From positions 4,263,501-4,327,500 of the forward strand of contig NZ_JNLE01000003.1 of the NCBI RefSeq assembly GCF_000702945.1: a stretch of DNA of 64,000 bases, in the 5' to 3' direction. This document shows positions 11,543 to 20,929 of this stretch, piece by piece (position 1 is the first letter of the stretch; the number at the start of each line of letters is the position of its first letter). The DNA comes from Clostridium sp. KNHs205. Its GTDB lineage: Bacteria; Bacillota; Clostridia; Lachnospirales; Lachnospiraceae. Made by a program: the position numbers and the translations under genes. The notes beneath the pieces were generated by a model. That model was not told the DNA's origin. It saw nothing but the letters and a program-made list of their open reading frames with translations, and did not search any database.

Positions 11543-11815
11543 TTATACTTTCAGTAAATGACTGGGGTTGGCACTAACTGCATTTATAGCCTTGGATACT
11601 ATCTTCACCAATTCCAACTCGTAATCTGCATTGAGGCTTTCAGCTTTTGCATACAGCTCCCCTTCTTCTGAAACAACATATTTAGGAGTCGTATTATTCA
11701 GAGCACATGCAATAATATCATCACGGCATCTGTCACACTTACACCCTTCGAACTTATCCCATATTTCATCTAATTTTACAACCACTATTTTTTCCATCAG
11801 ATTATGATATCTCAT
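11543..11815 (-). CDS. ComFB-family late competence protein
   Basis: Small (90 aa) cytoplasmic protein with the ComFB pattern: NLMEKIVVVKLDEI near the N-terminus, then two Cys pairs in CKCDRCRDDIIACALN and a PKYV motif. In cyanobacteria some ComFB proteins bind cyclic di-GMP; the Firmicutes role is poorly known. It lies next to a chemoreceptor gene on the same strand, which fits a signalling role, but this is inference. The ATG at 11815 follows AAAGGGG. Confidence 0.8.
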   Translation of the reverse strand: MRYHNLMEKIVVVKLDEIWDKFEGCKCDRCRDDIIACALNNTTPKYVVSEEGELYAKAESLNADYELELVKIVSKAINAVSANPSHLLKV

Positions 11816-11895
11816 AAATTCCCCTTTATACTTTATTATTCAATCTGACATCAGTATATCATGATTACATTATAATACAAGCAGATTATGTAGAA

Positions 11896-11947
11896 AAAGA
11901 GAGAAAAAGGGTCCTATTTACTATAATTTTACCCTTTTTCTCTCTTT
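11896..11947 (-). terminator. Terminator after the chemoreceptor gene
   Basis: A 17-bp near-perfect stem, AAAGAGAGAAAAAGGGT with its complement, closes an 18-nt loop, starting about 18 nt after the chemoreceptor stop and ending in a T-rich arm. Its A/T flanks allow function in either direction. Confidence 0.85.
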
Positions 11948-11964
11948 ATTTTAACTATTTTTTA

Positions 11965-13683
11965 TTACGCATTAAGTTTGAATAAAGCTACTGCCTGATT
12001 AAGGCTGTCAGCTACTTTAGCCTGACTCTGCGCCATTTTTGCCATGTCATCGATGGATCTTGAGGTTGTATCCATACTGCTTAGGATTTCTTCTGAGCTC
12101 TGAGCGGTACCTTCCATATTTGCAGCAATGCTTTGAACTACACTACTTATTTCTTCTGTTGAGGCATTCAGCTCTTCTGACATTGATGCCGTATCCTGTG
12201 ATAAACCATTTACATAAATAGCATCTTTTTCATAATTTATACCGGTCTGAATAAGAAGATCATAATCGACACGTACTCTGTTATCAACAAATTCCAGGAT
12301 TTCTCTGGAGTTATCGGCTAGGTCATTTACGGAATTGATTACTTTTTCAACCAATTCTGTAATATCCTTAACATAACCGGTGGATTGCTCAGCCAGGCTT
12401 CTGATTTCATCTGCAACTACTGCAAATCCCCTGCCGTGCTCACCTGCTCTGGCAGCTTCAATGGCTGCATTCAGTGAAAGTAAATTCGTTTGTTCTGCTA
12501 TGGATGCAATTGAACTTGCAATTACAGAGATCTCTTCTACAACCTTGGCATTTTCAATGGATTTTTGAATCTTCTCTTCTGTTTGGTCGTATAGTTTATC
12601 AGCAAGTTCTTTGGATTTGATTCCGTTTTCTTTAATCTTAACTGCACGGTTCTTAATGGTGACTGATTGCATATTACCGTCTGAGGAACTGGTTGCCAGC
12701 TGGGTAACCCCTGAATTAACCTGATCAATCGTAGCAGTTAATTCCTCTGTGGCTGTATTAACATCTATAATGCCACTTACAATATTTTCTGTATTATTAT
12801 TTATTATTGTAAAGGTTGCTGATACTTCTTCTATTGCAGCTGACAGCTGCTGGCTTGATGCTGCAACCTCCATGGTTCTGTCCATGATATTGGACATGGT
12901 ACTTCTCATTCTGTCCTGTGCTTTTCCTAAAGAATTAATTAATTTACCCAGTTCGTCATTGCTTACAGAACTAATCTCAGTGGTCAGGTCACCATTTTCC
13001 AAAGCCTGAGCAAAGGTAAGCCCCAGCTTAAGGTATTTTGTTATGTATGTGGAAAGAACAAACCCAAGGAAAGCTGCAAGTACAATACCTAAAATGGAAA
13101 CTACCAGTGTTAAGATATTAAGCATAGCAACATAAGCTTTATTTTCGGTATTTTTGCTCTCAGCTATGTCCTGATTACTTTTTACCAATTGATTAAGCTG
13201 ATCCTGCATAGTAACACGGCTCACTTCATTCTCTTCCATAAGTCCTTTGGCCATTGCCGTATTACCTTGTGAGATGTATTTTATAAGCTGGTTTCTGGAT
13301 TCTCTGTATTTCTCCAGTTCCTCTTTATAAGTATCCCAGAGTTTTTTATTATCAGCCTTTAATAAATTCTTTTCATATGTATCCATCAACTGATCATTAT
13401 CAGCCTTTAATTCTTCAATTATAGGAAGTATCTGATTTGATGTCTGCATACTCTGAGCATACAACGCATCCAACAGATTTGCTTTGATTTCTAAGTTGTT
13501 TTCTTTGATTTCATGAAGCACATCAATGCTTTTGAGATTATAGCTGTACATCTGCGATCCGTTTTCAGCAATCTTACGAACGCTTCCGGAGGCCATAAAA
13601 CCTAAAATAATTATAAAAACTAAAAAAATCGAAAAACTTGCAACCAATTTCACACGAATTGATAGATCCTTTAATAACCTCAT
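11965..13683 (-). CDS. Methyl-accepting chemotaxis protein
   Basis: Membrane chemoreceptor that controls CheA. The protein (572 aa from the ATG at 13683) has a first membrane segment near residues 12-32, a four-helix-bundle-like sensor region of about 150 residues, a second membrane segment near 190-212, a HAMP domain, and a long coiled-coil signalling domain with the hairpin tip [32 protein letters not shown] (given in pieces: [26 protein letters not shown]). The ligand is unknown. The ATG lacks its own ribosome site; translation may be coupled to a short upstream ORF whose stop overlaps it. Confidence 0.96.
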   Translation of the reverse strand: MRLLKDLSIRVKLVASFSIFLVFIIILGFMASGSVRKIAENGSQMYSYNLKSIDVLHEIKENNLEIKANLLDALYAQSMQTSNQILPIIEELKADNDQLMDTYEKNLLKADNKKLWDTYKEELEKYRESRNQLIKYISQGNTAMAKGLMEENEVSRVTMQDQLNQLVKSNQDIAESKNTENKAYVAMLNILTLVVSILGIVLAAFLGFVLSTYITKYLKLGLTFAQALENGDLTTEISSVSNDELGKLINSLGKAQDRMRSTMSNIMDRTMEVAASSQQLSAAIEEVSATFTIINNNTENIVSGIIDVNTATEELTATIDQVNSGVTQLATSSSDGNMQSVTIKNRAVKIKENGIKSKELADKLYDQTEEKIQKSIENAKVVEEISVIASSIASIAEQTNLLSLNAAIEAARAGEHGRGFAVVADEIRSLAEQSTGYVKDITELVEKVINSVNDLADNSREILEFVDNRVRVDYDLLIQTGINYEKDAIYVNGLSQDTASMSEELNASTEEISSVVQSIAANMEGTAQSSEEILSSMDTTSRSIDDMAKMAQSQAKVADSLNQAVALFKLNA

Positions 13684-13712
13684 CCGCAAAATGTATATAT
13701 AGAAAGCGGCAT
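13680..13712 (-). CDS. Possible 10-aa leader peptide coupled to the chemoreceptor
   Basis: An AGGAGGA site at 13724-13730 precedes an ATG at 13712, which opens a ten-codon ORF ([10 protein letters not shown]) whose TGA overlaps the chemoreceptor ATG in the arrangement ATGA. The spacing of 11 nt is longer than ideal. The chemoreceptor start has no other good ribosome site, so coupling is plausible but unproven. Confidence 0.35.
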   Translation of the reverse strand: MPLSIYTFCG

Positions 13713-13961
13713 CCTATATATACTCCTCCTATGCACATTATTTATTAACTGCCGCAGTAGTTAATTTATTTATTTCACTTTTAATAGTATTAATAAAATA
13801 TTAATAAATCAAAATTTCTATGTCAAGAACTATAATGTCATATTTATGCGTATTCTGTCTTGATCTTGTAGCAAAATGTCCAAAAAGGTTATAAAAAACA
13901 TCAAAATTGTAAAAACTAACTTTGATTGATAATAATTAATCATTAATTTTATAAAATTGTA

Positions 13962-13990
13962 TTGCATTCAATCTTATAATGTGGCATAAT
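13962..13990 (+). promoter_or_regulatory. Promoter of the superoxide dismutase gene
   Basis: TTGCAT (13962-13967) and CATAAT (13985-13990) with 17-bp spacing lie 87 nt before the sodA start. The 387-nt spacer 13690-14076 is otherwise AT-rich and without a gene. A dyad TGATAA/TTATCA at 13998-14025, whose right half reads TGATAATGAAT on the minus strand, resembles half of a Fur-family box and could be an operator; this is weak inference. Confidence 0.6.
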
Positions 13991-14076
13991 AGAGTCATGA
14001 TAAATAATAATAAGATTCATTATCAAATCCGAATTACAATGTACTATATAAAATAATTAAAAGGAGTGTAACCATT

Positions 14077-14700
14077 ATGTTTAAACAAATTGAATTATCC
14101 TATGACTTTAAGGACCTTGAACCTCATATTGATGAGTTGACAATGAATACTCACTACAGCAAACATCATGCAACTTACACCAATAACTTAAATGCTGCAT
14201 TAGAAAAGGCTCCCGAACTTTCTGGTAAGACCATCGAGGAGATATTCACTTCCTTAGACACCCTAACTGATGAAGCACAAAAAAATGCTATCCGTAATAA
14301 CGGCGGTGGTTTCTATAATCACAATCTTTATTTTGATACCATGTCTCCTAAAGGCGGTGGTCAGCCAGAAGGAAAACTGGCTGAACAGATTACAAAAGAC
14401 TTTGGTAGTTTTGATGTATTAAAGGAGAAACTTACCGCTGCTGCCACTACCCGTTTCGGTTCCGGCTGGGCTTGGCTTTCCGCTAACAAAGCAGGTGATT
14501 TACAGGTTACTTCTTCTCCTAATCAGGATAATCCTATTATGGAGACAAAAGGTGAATGGACACCCATTCTTGGTATTGATGTCTGGGAACATGCATATTA
14601 TCTGAAATATAAAAATTTGCGTGTAGACTATGTAAAAGCTTTCTTCGATGTTACTGACTGGAATAAAGTTGCTGCGAATTACAAAGAAGTAACCGCATAA
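14077..14700 (+). CDS. sodA: Superoxide dismutase, Mn/Fe family
   Basis: Cytoplasmic enzyme that dismutates superoxide to peroxide and oxygen. The 207-aa protein has all four metal ligands: His26 in THYSKHH, His82 in FYNHNLYF, and Asp168/His172 in DVWEHAYY. The second-sphere glutamine in SPNQDNP and glycine in NNGGG suggest the Mn or cambialistic type. The usual GGHxNH His is Phe here. The ATG follows AAAGGAG. It is monocistronic, flanked by its own promoter and terminator, which suits an oxygen-exposure response in an anaerobe. Confidence 0.96.
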   Translation: MFKQIELSYDFKDLEPHIDELTMNTHYSKHHATYTNNLNAALEKAPELSGKTIEEIFTSLDTLTDEAQKNAIRNNGGGFYNHNLYFDTMSPKGGGQPEGKLAEQITKDFGSFDVLKEKLTAAATTRFGSGWAWLSANKAGDLQVTSSPNQDNPIMETKGEWTPILGIDVWEHAYYLKYKNLRVDYVKAFFDVTDWNKVAANYKEVTA

Positions 14701-14769
14701 GATAACAAGGGCGTTATTTAAATACTTTAACCAGTAAAAGCTTATAAAGGCGTAAGCATCTTTATCTAT

Positions 14770-14810
14770 CCGTTAAATGATTCATGAAACGAATCATTTA
14801 ACGGATTTTT
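14770..14810. terminator. Bidirectional terminator between convergent genes
   Basis: A perfect 14-bp stem (CCGTTAAATGATTC with its complement at 14791-14804), 7-nt loop, then ATTTTT on the plus strand. The right arm overlaps the last codons of the opposing nucleotidyltransferase-like gene. Confidence 0.9.
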
Positions 14811-15415
14811 GCTTCGTAATTCCAAGGCATAATTTTTAAGGTGTTCCATTTTCTTGCCCATTTCCTTGACTTATTTTCATATATTTCTCTGGTTATTCTA
14901 GTTTTGTTGGCAATCACTACCTGAGCAAACATATCTCCCATGCCAAAAGGTGCATAAATCTTTAACATGCCTGACTCCAGCCTCACTCCAACCGCTGATG
15001 CAGTTGTAGGCCATGTATCAATAGCCTCCTCCAGGGATTTATAAGGCTCAACAGCATATCCGAAATGCTGCTGATACCAGAGGTGTACTCTTGCCTGGTT
15101 CTTAATGTCTATACGGATGTTCTGATCTCCGATTCTCTCTTTGATCTGCTCAATTATATTGTTTTCACCTTCATATGTAGTATCCTTTTTATCAAAATAT
15201 ACGAAATCCAGATCCTCTATTCCATACATAGGTTCATTGCCATTTAGATAATTCCATACGGACTGAGTTATACAGCCTGCACCGATATAGTATGGCATAT
15301 TTAAAAGCCCCTCCGCTTTTTCAATAACATTATAGAGTTGTTCATTGGATTTAAGGATTTTGTGAAGCTCTTTGGCGTAATTCTCATTTTGCTCTGTGTT
15401 ATCCTTTGTGTTCAT
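14798..15415 (-). CDS. Nucleotidyltransferase-fold protein (PF06042-like)
   Basis: A 205-aa soluble protein resembling the DUF925/NTP_transf_6 family. Visible landmarks are YYIGAGCITQSVWNYLNG, the acidic motif IEDLDFVYFD (the metal-binding DxD-like pair of the nucleotidyltransferase fold), and the family motif WPTTASAVGVR. The true reaction and substrate are unknown. The ATG at 15415 follows AAGGAG. It is convergent with sodA and its stop lies inside the shared terminator. Confidence 0.8.
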   Translation of the reverse strand: MNTKDNTEQNENYAKELHKILKSNEQLYNVIEKAEGLLNMPYYIGAGCITQSVWNYLNGNEPMYGIEDLDFVYFDKKDTTYEGENNIIEQIKERIGDQNIRIDIKNQARVHLWYQQHFGYAVEPYKSLEEAIDTWPTTASAVGVRLESGMLKIYAPFGMGDMFAQVVIANKTRITREIYENKSRKWARKWNTLKIMPWNYEAKIR

Positions 15416-15597
15416 AGGGTCTCCTTAATAAAGTTTATTAGCTTCAGGGATTAAAACCTTCATTCGAAAAGTGATCTTTAAAAGAATATATTATTAACAT
15501 ATGAAATTTTCATTTACAAATGATGTAATTAATGCTAAACTACTGTTAGTTTGCTGTAATTCCTTCCATCCGGATATGGAAAGGGAATGATAAGCCA

Positions 15598-16590
15598 ATG
15601 AAAAAAATCTTAATATCAGTTCTATTGTGTATTTCTTTATTTTTTCTGCCAGTTATGCAGCTTCAGGCAGGTGCCTTCAGCCCAGTCCCCTTTGTCTTAT
15701 TAACTCAATACGAAATGACTCTTAATGTTGGGGAGGAATTTCAAATCTTTGCTATTACTCATGATGGAAGTATGCCAACCTTTAGAAGCAGTGATTCGAA
15801 AATAGCTTCTGTTAATACCTATGGTGAAATAACTGCCAAAAGTGCCGGTACTGTAAAGATAACAGCTAAAATCAACAAAGCGGAAGCTTCCTGCAAGATT
15901 ATAGTCCGTAAAACAACTATTGCTATCCTTGCATCAAAGAATTCAATTGAGGCAAGCGAATCACTTGCATTATCTGCAAAAACCTCTACTGGTAATAATG
16001 TAACCTGGAAGTGTACTCCTAAAAGTGTGGCTGTAATTGACGAGAATGGTACAGTAACCGGGTTAAAACCAGGCAAAGCTGTTATCACAGCAACTGTTGA
16101 CAAAACCAGTTCTACCTTCTCTCTAACAGTGAAATCACCCAAAGTAACTCTTAGCCGAACCAGCCTCTCGTTGTACCGAAGCCAAACTTTCAGCCTAACG
16201 GCAGATGTATCTTCCATGCTTACACCAACCTGGAAATCTAACAAGAAAAGCATCGTAACCGTAGATGAAAACGGTAATTTAACTGCTCTTAAACATGGTG
16301 TTGCTATCATAACTGCTACCGTCAGCGGAATCAGCAAAAGCTGCACTGTAACTGTAAAGCAGCCGGAAATCACTCTGGATACTTATGAAATCACAATAAA
16401 AAAAGGTAACTGCAATAAAATCAATGCCAAAGTATCCTCCGGCAATCTACCGGCCTGGTCCACCAGTAACCCAAATATTGCCACAGTTGATGCAAAAGGA
16501 AATGTTACTGGAATACAAAAAGGCCGTGCTTACATATATGCCGCTGAAGACGGCATTAAAATGCGCTGCACGGTCTATGTAACTGAATAA
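15598..16590 (+). CDS. Secreted Big_2 (bacterial Ig-like) repeat protein
   Basis: A 330-aa exported protein. It has a signal peptide (residues 1-25, MKKILISVLLCISLFFLP, then LQAGA) and four tandem bacterial Ig-like domains of about 75 residues. Each shows the same pattern: a strand with LSLxxSxxFSL, then W(K)S(N), a VDENGxVTGLKxG motif and an ITA(T)V strand. No sortase signal, anchor or catalytic domain is visible, so it may act as a cell-surface or matrix adhesin fragment. The ATG follows AAAGGGA. It stands alone. Confidence 0.88.
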   Translation: MKKILISVLLCISLFFLPVMQLQAGAFSPVPFVLLTQYEMTLNVGEEFQIFAITHDGSMPTFRSSDSKIASVNTYGEITAKSAGTVKITAKINKAEASCKIIVRKTTIAILASKNSIEASESLALSAKTSTGNNVTWKCTPKSVAVIDENGTVTGLKPGKAVITATVDKTSSTFSLTVKSPKVTLSRTSLSLYRSQTFSLTADVSSMLTPTWKSNKKSIVTVDENGNLTALKHGVAIITATVSGISKSCTVTVKQPEITLDTYEITIKKGNCNKINAKVSSGNLPAWSTSNPNIATVDAKGNVTGIQKGRAYIYAAEDGIKMRCTVYVTE

Positions 16591-16649
16591 CAGTTGTTTA
16601 CTCCTTAAGATGAAAGAATTACGGCAAACAGATAAATATAAATCTGTAA

Positions 16650-17135
16650 TTAATCTCTTAAGCGAAGGGAATTCATCTGCTCCAATAATTCAACGAACTT
16701 TTCACTGGTTCCTCCCGCATCGGGATGATATTCTTTCGCAAGTTCACGAAATCTCTTCTTGATGGCTCCGGCATCCGCATCAATTGGAAGCCCCATCTTC
16801 ATCAGTATATCCGGATCATAGAGACTACTATCCAACATTCCCGTTTCCTGAAATTTTCTATAGAAAACTGCATAATAGAACTGACTGATTACATTTTTAA
16901 GTCCGTCTCTATCTAAGGTAATTAAGTCTTTCATATTGTATCTAACATTTTTACAGTTATCCTGGAGGCAGAAAAATTCATCCCAAACCAGTTTTTTAGG
17001 AATAGATTTACTGGTTTCCCAGCCTTTGTAGACTCCATTGGATTCTAATTGATGGAACCTTAACCTCATTTCCAATTTTTTTAGATTTCTTATTTTCCGT
17101 TTTATATCACCTTCACTATAATAACAATCCGGCAA
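16650..17135 (-). CDS. Small protein with a C-terminal J domain
   Basis: A 161-aa protein whose last about 50 residues match helices II-III of a J domain (AIKKRFRELAKEYHPDAGG), including the HPD tripeptide. The first about 100 residues (Lys/Arg-rich, with WETSKSIPKKLVWDEFF) match no family I recognise. Unlike DnaJ, the J domain is C-terminal and there is no zinc finger. It may recruit DnaK to a specific client. The TTG start at 17135 is chosen because AAGGA lies 7-8 nt upstream and no other in-frame start exists before a stop. Confidence 0.75.
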   Translation of the reverse strand: MPDCYYSEGDIKRKIRNLKKLEMRLRFHQLESNGVYKGWETSKSIPKKLVWDEFFCLQDNCKNVRYNMKDLITLDRDGLKNVISQFYYAVFYRKFQETGMLDSSLYDPDILMKMGLPIDADAGAIKKRFRELAKEYHPDAGGTSEKFVELLEQMNSLRLRD

Positions 17136-17164
17136 ATCATGTTCCTTCTTTCTAAGTCAATTGC

Positions 17165-17434
17165 TTAATCAATTCTTAGTATAGAATATTTCAAAGCATA
17201 ATTCCAGTCTAAATGCATACTATTACTCCATTTTCGGTCATTTAATTTTCTGTCATTTTTAGGGTCTTCCTCTAAGCAGTAGACAAAATTCGGGTAGGAA
17301 TCATAAGTATAGATGTCCAGGCATTCTTTCTAAAGACGATGGTTATCCAGCTTTCCGAACATGCCATTTGGGGTAATGAAGACTTTGGGGTCTATACACT
17401 TTCTTAATATATCGCTTTGCAAGGCACTGAAGTG
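17165..17434 (-). pseudogene. GH42 beta-galactosidase fragment
   Basis: Minus-strand translation reads FSALQSDILRKCID, ITPNGMFGKLDNHRL, an in-frame TAG, then CLDIYTYDSYPNF and DPKNDRKLNDRKWS before losing homology and hitting TAA. The ITxNGMFGxLDxHRL, DFITYDSYPNFAY and NDRKWS strings are recognisable features of clostridial GH42 beta-galactosidases just past the catalytic domain. Both ends of the gene are missing, so this is a decayed internal fragment of about 90 codons. Confidence 0.7.
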
Positions 17435-17444
17435 TTAAAGGTAA

Positions 17445-17690
17445 TCATTCAATTCTTCCTTTTTGATAGACTGTCATTAATGTACCGCTGTCTCTTATAA
17501 GAGTATCCACTGGCATTCTGTGAAGAATATATGCCACATAAAAAATATTAATTGCACTTGATAGATTTACTATCTGCAGTGAGTAAACTATCCCAAATAT
17601 CTTAGTTGATACAAAAAATTAACAGCAAAAAATATGACCCCGAAAATAACTAATGGACAGATTGTGATGATCTGATATTCACTTAAGTTG
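17445..17690 (-). pseudogene. Remnant of a membrane protein (permease-like)
   Basis: Directly upstream of the GH42 fragment, one frame reads IFGIVYSLQIVNLSSAINIF, YVAYILHRMPVDTLIRDSGT and ends at TGA (17445); a hydrophobic stretch ICPLVIFGVIFFAVNFLY precedes it in another frame. It looks like the C-terminus of a polytopic protein such as an ABC permease, frameshifted and without start. Identification is tentative. Confidence 0.35.
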
Positions 17691-17780
17691 CGTTCAGTGT
17701 ATATATCTGCAATTGTAATTCATTATATACCAATATTCAACTTCCAATTAACTAAGCTTTTTGAATCGATAATAAACCAA

Positions 17781-17990
17781 GGGGCTGTTGCATTTTAAAC
17801 AATGTTGCGACAAAAAACCTCTTGGCTTTCCTCCACACACCGGCTGAAAGACACATTAATGACTTTGTTTGCTATAATTGAACAAAATTTATTCGCTTTT
17901 AGCCATAAAATCATTTACCTATCTTTCAGAAAGTGCATTACAGGAAAGCCAAGAGGCTTCTTACTGCTTTGCATTCATTTTGCAACAGAC
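17781..17990. mobile_element. MITE-like element with IS-type ends
   Basis: The ends are GGGGCTGTTGCA and TGCAACAGAC, which pair as CTGTTGCA inverted repeats; about 25 nt inside each end a second, longer inverted repeat, CCTCTTGGCTTTCCT with its complement, follows. Ends of the type GGGCTGTTGCA are common in IS1182-like and related elements. No transposase fits in the about 210 bp, so this is a MITE or an internally deleted IS. The rest of 17136-18196 holds the two decayed gene fragments above and AT-rich sequence. Confidence 0.65.
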
Positions 17991-18196
17991 AATCATCATA
18001 GTACTCTCACCACAATAACCCCATTATCAATTGATAAAAACATAAATAATCATTGTATCTAAATAGAAAATCCTGATAACTATAATTTACATATCTTTTT
18101 TAAAAACAATATTCCAACCCCGTAACTGATAATATTTTTTGAATGTAATAATCATAAAATTCACCTCCATGCTAAGCTCAATCAAGATTTTTACTT

Positions 18197-19486
18197 TTAC
18201 GTCCGTTTTACAATATCAAACTGAGAATTGATAATAGTCCACAACTGAGGATGGTAAATCATTATGTTCCATATTCCGCTTCCTGCAATTGAATTTTCTT
18301 TTATAATGTTGTTTAACCCGGCAATACTCCTTGCATCAACAAACCATACTATATGCCTTGCCGGAATGGAGATATTATATTGTTCATAATAAAAATACGG
18401 AGTTTGGGACGCTTCATCAAAAAGAATTACTGCCTCCACATCATAAGCTAATGCCATAACAGAATTTATTGTAAGTGAGCTGGCACTAGATCTATCCGGT
18501 ATATACGGGAGCTGCCAGTCATATCCAATTATAGGGATTCCTAAAATTACTTTTTCACGGGGAACCTTAGTTAATATATATTCTGTCATAGCCTTTATAT
18601 TATTTATATTACTGACTGGACCCGGGGGATTGTTATTGGTACCCCAAACGAATTTTAAAAACAATATAGCATCCACATAATCACTGAATTGGGAATAATC
18701 AATTCCTTCCTCAATTAAGCTGCCATCTATATCCTTGCTCTCATGATTTATTGTAATAAAAAAAATTAAGTTCTCTTGTTGTAAGCGTTCATATATTCTA
18801 CGTATAAAGTTAGTATACAACGATTGATTACTTACATTCAGGTTATTAAATACAATATTTACACCGCCATAACCTTTACTTTTAACAATACTTAAGAATT
18901 GCTCTATATTGCTCTTTTGATATTCCTCATTTAACAACACTTCGTAGGCGGCTTCAATATCAGGCTCACCTTGCCTGGTTAGCGTTGCAAGCATCAGCAG
19001 GGGAATAACACCATACTCTTTGGTTGTTTGAATTACTTCAGAATCATCTTCATAAGTAATAATATTCCCCTGATCAATGGTTGTATAATTAAATATTGAT
19101 AAATAAGTTAAGTTAGGTAAGATTTTTATCAAGATTTCTTTCCTGATATATGCATAACCAAAACCATTTGTTGTTATACTACCGGTTGTATTATAGGAAA
19201 TTATTAAAGTTTCGCCAACATAAAGATAATCCCTGTCGGATAGATAAGGGTTATTTTTATATAGTTGCAACACTGTCACATTATAAAGATCGGCAATACT
19301 TTGCAGATTCTCTCCCTCTTGAACAATATGCACCTGCTTTGCATAAGCTATCACAATAGACTGTCCTATAATCAGACTATACGGGTATACCAAACCATTA
19401 TCCAATATCAATCTTTCTGGTAAAACACCGTATTTCTCAGCTATTGACCAGATACTGTCTCCTTCTTGAACAACATATATATCCAT
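18197..19486 (-). CDS. LysM-GH18 protein, catalytic residues missing
   Basis: A 429-aa protein with two LysM domains (about residues 2-46 and 51-96) and a C-terminal GH18-like TIM barrel (about 108-429), the layout of spore cortex-lytic SleL/YaaH proteins, which hydrolyse cortex peptidoglycan during germination. At the expected catalytic strand the DGxNIDFE motif reads GGVNIVFNN: Val212 replaces the Asp and Asn214 replaces the catalytic Glu. The protein has no signal peptide, as usual for spore-coat LysM proteins. It may bind spore peptidoglycan without cutting it. Confidence 0.82.
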   Translation of the reverse strand: MDIYVVQEGDSIWSIAEKYGVLPERLILDNGLVYPYSLIIGQSIVIAYAKQVHIVQEGENLQSIADLYNVTVLQLYKNNPYLSDRDYLYVGETLIISYNTTGSITTNGFGYAYIRKEILIKILPNLTYLSIFNYTTIDQGNIITYEDDSEVIQTTKEYGVIPLLMLATLTRQGEPDIEAAYEVLLNEEYQKSNIEQFLSIVKSKGYGGVNIVFNNLNVSNQSLYTNFIRRIYERLQQENLIFFITINHESKDIDGSLIEEGIDYSQFSDYVDAILFLKFVWGTNNNPPGPVSNINNIKAMTEYILTKVPREKVILGIPIIGYDWQLPYIPDRSSASSLTINSVMALAYDVEAVILFDEASQTPYFYYEQYNISIPARHIVWFVDARSIAGLNNIIKENSIAGSGIWNIMIYHPQLWTIINSQFDIVKRT

Positions 19487-19703
19487 AGGTTAATCCCGAA
19501 CCACTTTTTATCAGTATATGACTAAATATGATAAATATTTATATATTTTAACTAGGCCCCCAACTTTTACAATACATGATATAAAATACACTTAAAACAA
19601 GCACGTTCGGATAAGGCAGATAACATCTTCATGAAAGAATCGTGTTAATATTTCATTGATTTAGCATATAATAAACCAAGGAAATTAATGGTTCAGGTAG
19701 ATT

Positions 19704-20345
19704 ATGAATATTAGCATAGGCATGAAAGCTCCCGATTTCACTGCTGCAACAACACATGGAACATTGAAGCTCTCTGATTACACCGGCCATTGGGTTATAC
19801 TTTTCTCCCATCCCGGTGACTTTACACCTGTATGTACGACTGAATTTTTAGCTTTCGCTCAAATGAATAACCAATTTGAAGAGTTGAATACCAGACTTAT
19901 CGGTTTAAGTATTGACAGTAACTCTTCTCACCTGGCTTGGGTTAATCAGATTTATTTATTAACAGGTACTCAGATTCCTTTTCCAATTATAGCAGACCGA
20001 ATGGCTGAGGTGGCAGCCCTCTATGGAATGATTGCACCAGATGCCAGCAAACAGGAAACTGTCCGGAATGTTTACTTTATTGACCCCGATCAGACTATTC
20101 GTGCTATTCTCATATATCCTCTGACAAATGGGCGAAATATATATGAAATATTAAGACTCCTCACTGCACTGCAAACAACAGACAGCTGTAAGGTGGTAAC
20201 CCCTGCTAACTGGCAGCCTGATAAACCTGTTATGGTTCCAGCTCCTCGCAGCTATGATGAATTAGTGGAACGTATAAATGATCCCCAAAAATCAGACTTG
20301 AATTGCCTTGATTGGTTTTGGTGCTATAAAGAATTAAACCAGTAA
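19704..20345 (+). CDS. Peroxiredoxin, Prx6 subfamily
   Basis: Reduces peroxides and peroxynitrite through a peroxidatic cysteine. The 213-aa protein has HPGDFTPVCTTEF with the peroxidatic Cys44, and the extended C-terminal domain of Prx6-type enzymes; Cys residues in CLDWFWCYKE near the C-terminus could resolve the sulfenate. No dedicated reductase gene lies next to it. The ATG follows AGGTAG, and a strong terminator follows the stop, so it is monocistronic. With sodA 5 kb away it forms an oxygen-defence set. Confidence 0.93.
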   Translation: MNISIGMKAPDFTAATTHGTLKLSDYTGHWVILFSHPGDFTPVCTTEFLAFAQMNNQFEELNTRLIGLSIDSNSSHLAWVNQIYLLTGTQIPFPIIADRMAEVAALYGMIAPDASKQETVRNVYFIDPDQTIRAILIYPLTNGRNIYEILRLLTALQTTDSCKVVTPANWQPDKPVMVPAPRSYDELVERINDPQKSDLNCLDWFWCYKELNQ

Positions 20346-20350
20346 AACTC

Positions 20351-20390
20351 AAAACAGCTGCCAACGCTTATAATAGTTGGCAGCTGTTTT
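20351..20390 (+). terminator. Peroxiredoxin terminator
   Basis: A perfect 15-bp stem (AAAACAGCTGCCAAC with its complement) closes a 10-nt loop and ends in TTTT, 6 nt after the stop codon. It would also stop transcription of the opposing gene. Confidence 0.93.
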
Positions 20391-20400
20391 ACTTTGTTTG

Positions 20401-20793
20401 CTAATCTAAATAAAATGAAAATAGTTTGTCAAAATCTATGTCACCATTTGTTATTTCATATATATTATCATTTACGATCATATACTTATTATCTAAAATA
20501 ATAATTTGATTTCCTTTCTTATCGTTAACTTCTGTCCTATATGAATAATTAGTATCTATATTACCGTTATAAGGTTCAAGAGTATATCTTGATAATTTCG
20601 GTATGAAGTCATCAATTAGATATTGTTGATTCCCATCAGCGATAATTATTTTATCATTGAATTTTATCGATGAGTAATTGCTTTGTGCCATAGTAACTAT
20701 GTCTGATGCATTAATAACCTTTGGTTTATTTGCGAATATAATTATTAAAAGAATCGCGGAACCAAATATTGTGTAAAATATTTTTTTCTTCAT
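20401..20793 (-). CDS. Hypothetical membrane-anchored or secreted protein
   Basis: I do not recognise this 130-aa protein. It starts with a Lys-rich N-terminus and one hydrophobic segment (residues 5-21, IFYTIFGSAILLIIIFA), followed by an extracytoplasmic domain with short beta-like repeats (IIIADGNQQYLIDD, QIIILDNKYMIVNDNIYEI). No lipobox Cys is present, so the segment is either a signal anchor or a cleaved signal. The ATG at 20793 follows GAAGGG. It is Asn/Ile/Lys-rich and more AT-rich than the core genes, a possible sign of transfer. Confidence 0.6.
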   Translation of the reverse strand: MKKKIFYTIFGSAILLIIIFANKPKVINASDIVTMAQSNYSSIKFNDKIIIADGNQQYLIDDFIPKLSRYTLEPYNGNIDTNYSYRTEVNDKKGNQIIILDNKYMIVNDNIYEITNGDIDFDKLFSFYLD

Positions 20794-20929
20794 TATATTT
20801 ATCCCTTCGTTACTTTAATAATTGATAGTGTTTTCGGTTAATATTTTCATAACCATTTTATATGTCCGACAACTAAAGAAATATATATTAGCCATGTTAA
20901 TTATATAATTTTACCCGAGTATATTTTTA

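Noticed and set aside
17802..18062. 86-codon ORF
   Set aside because: It spans the MITE-like element and AT-rich sequence; no family features.
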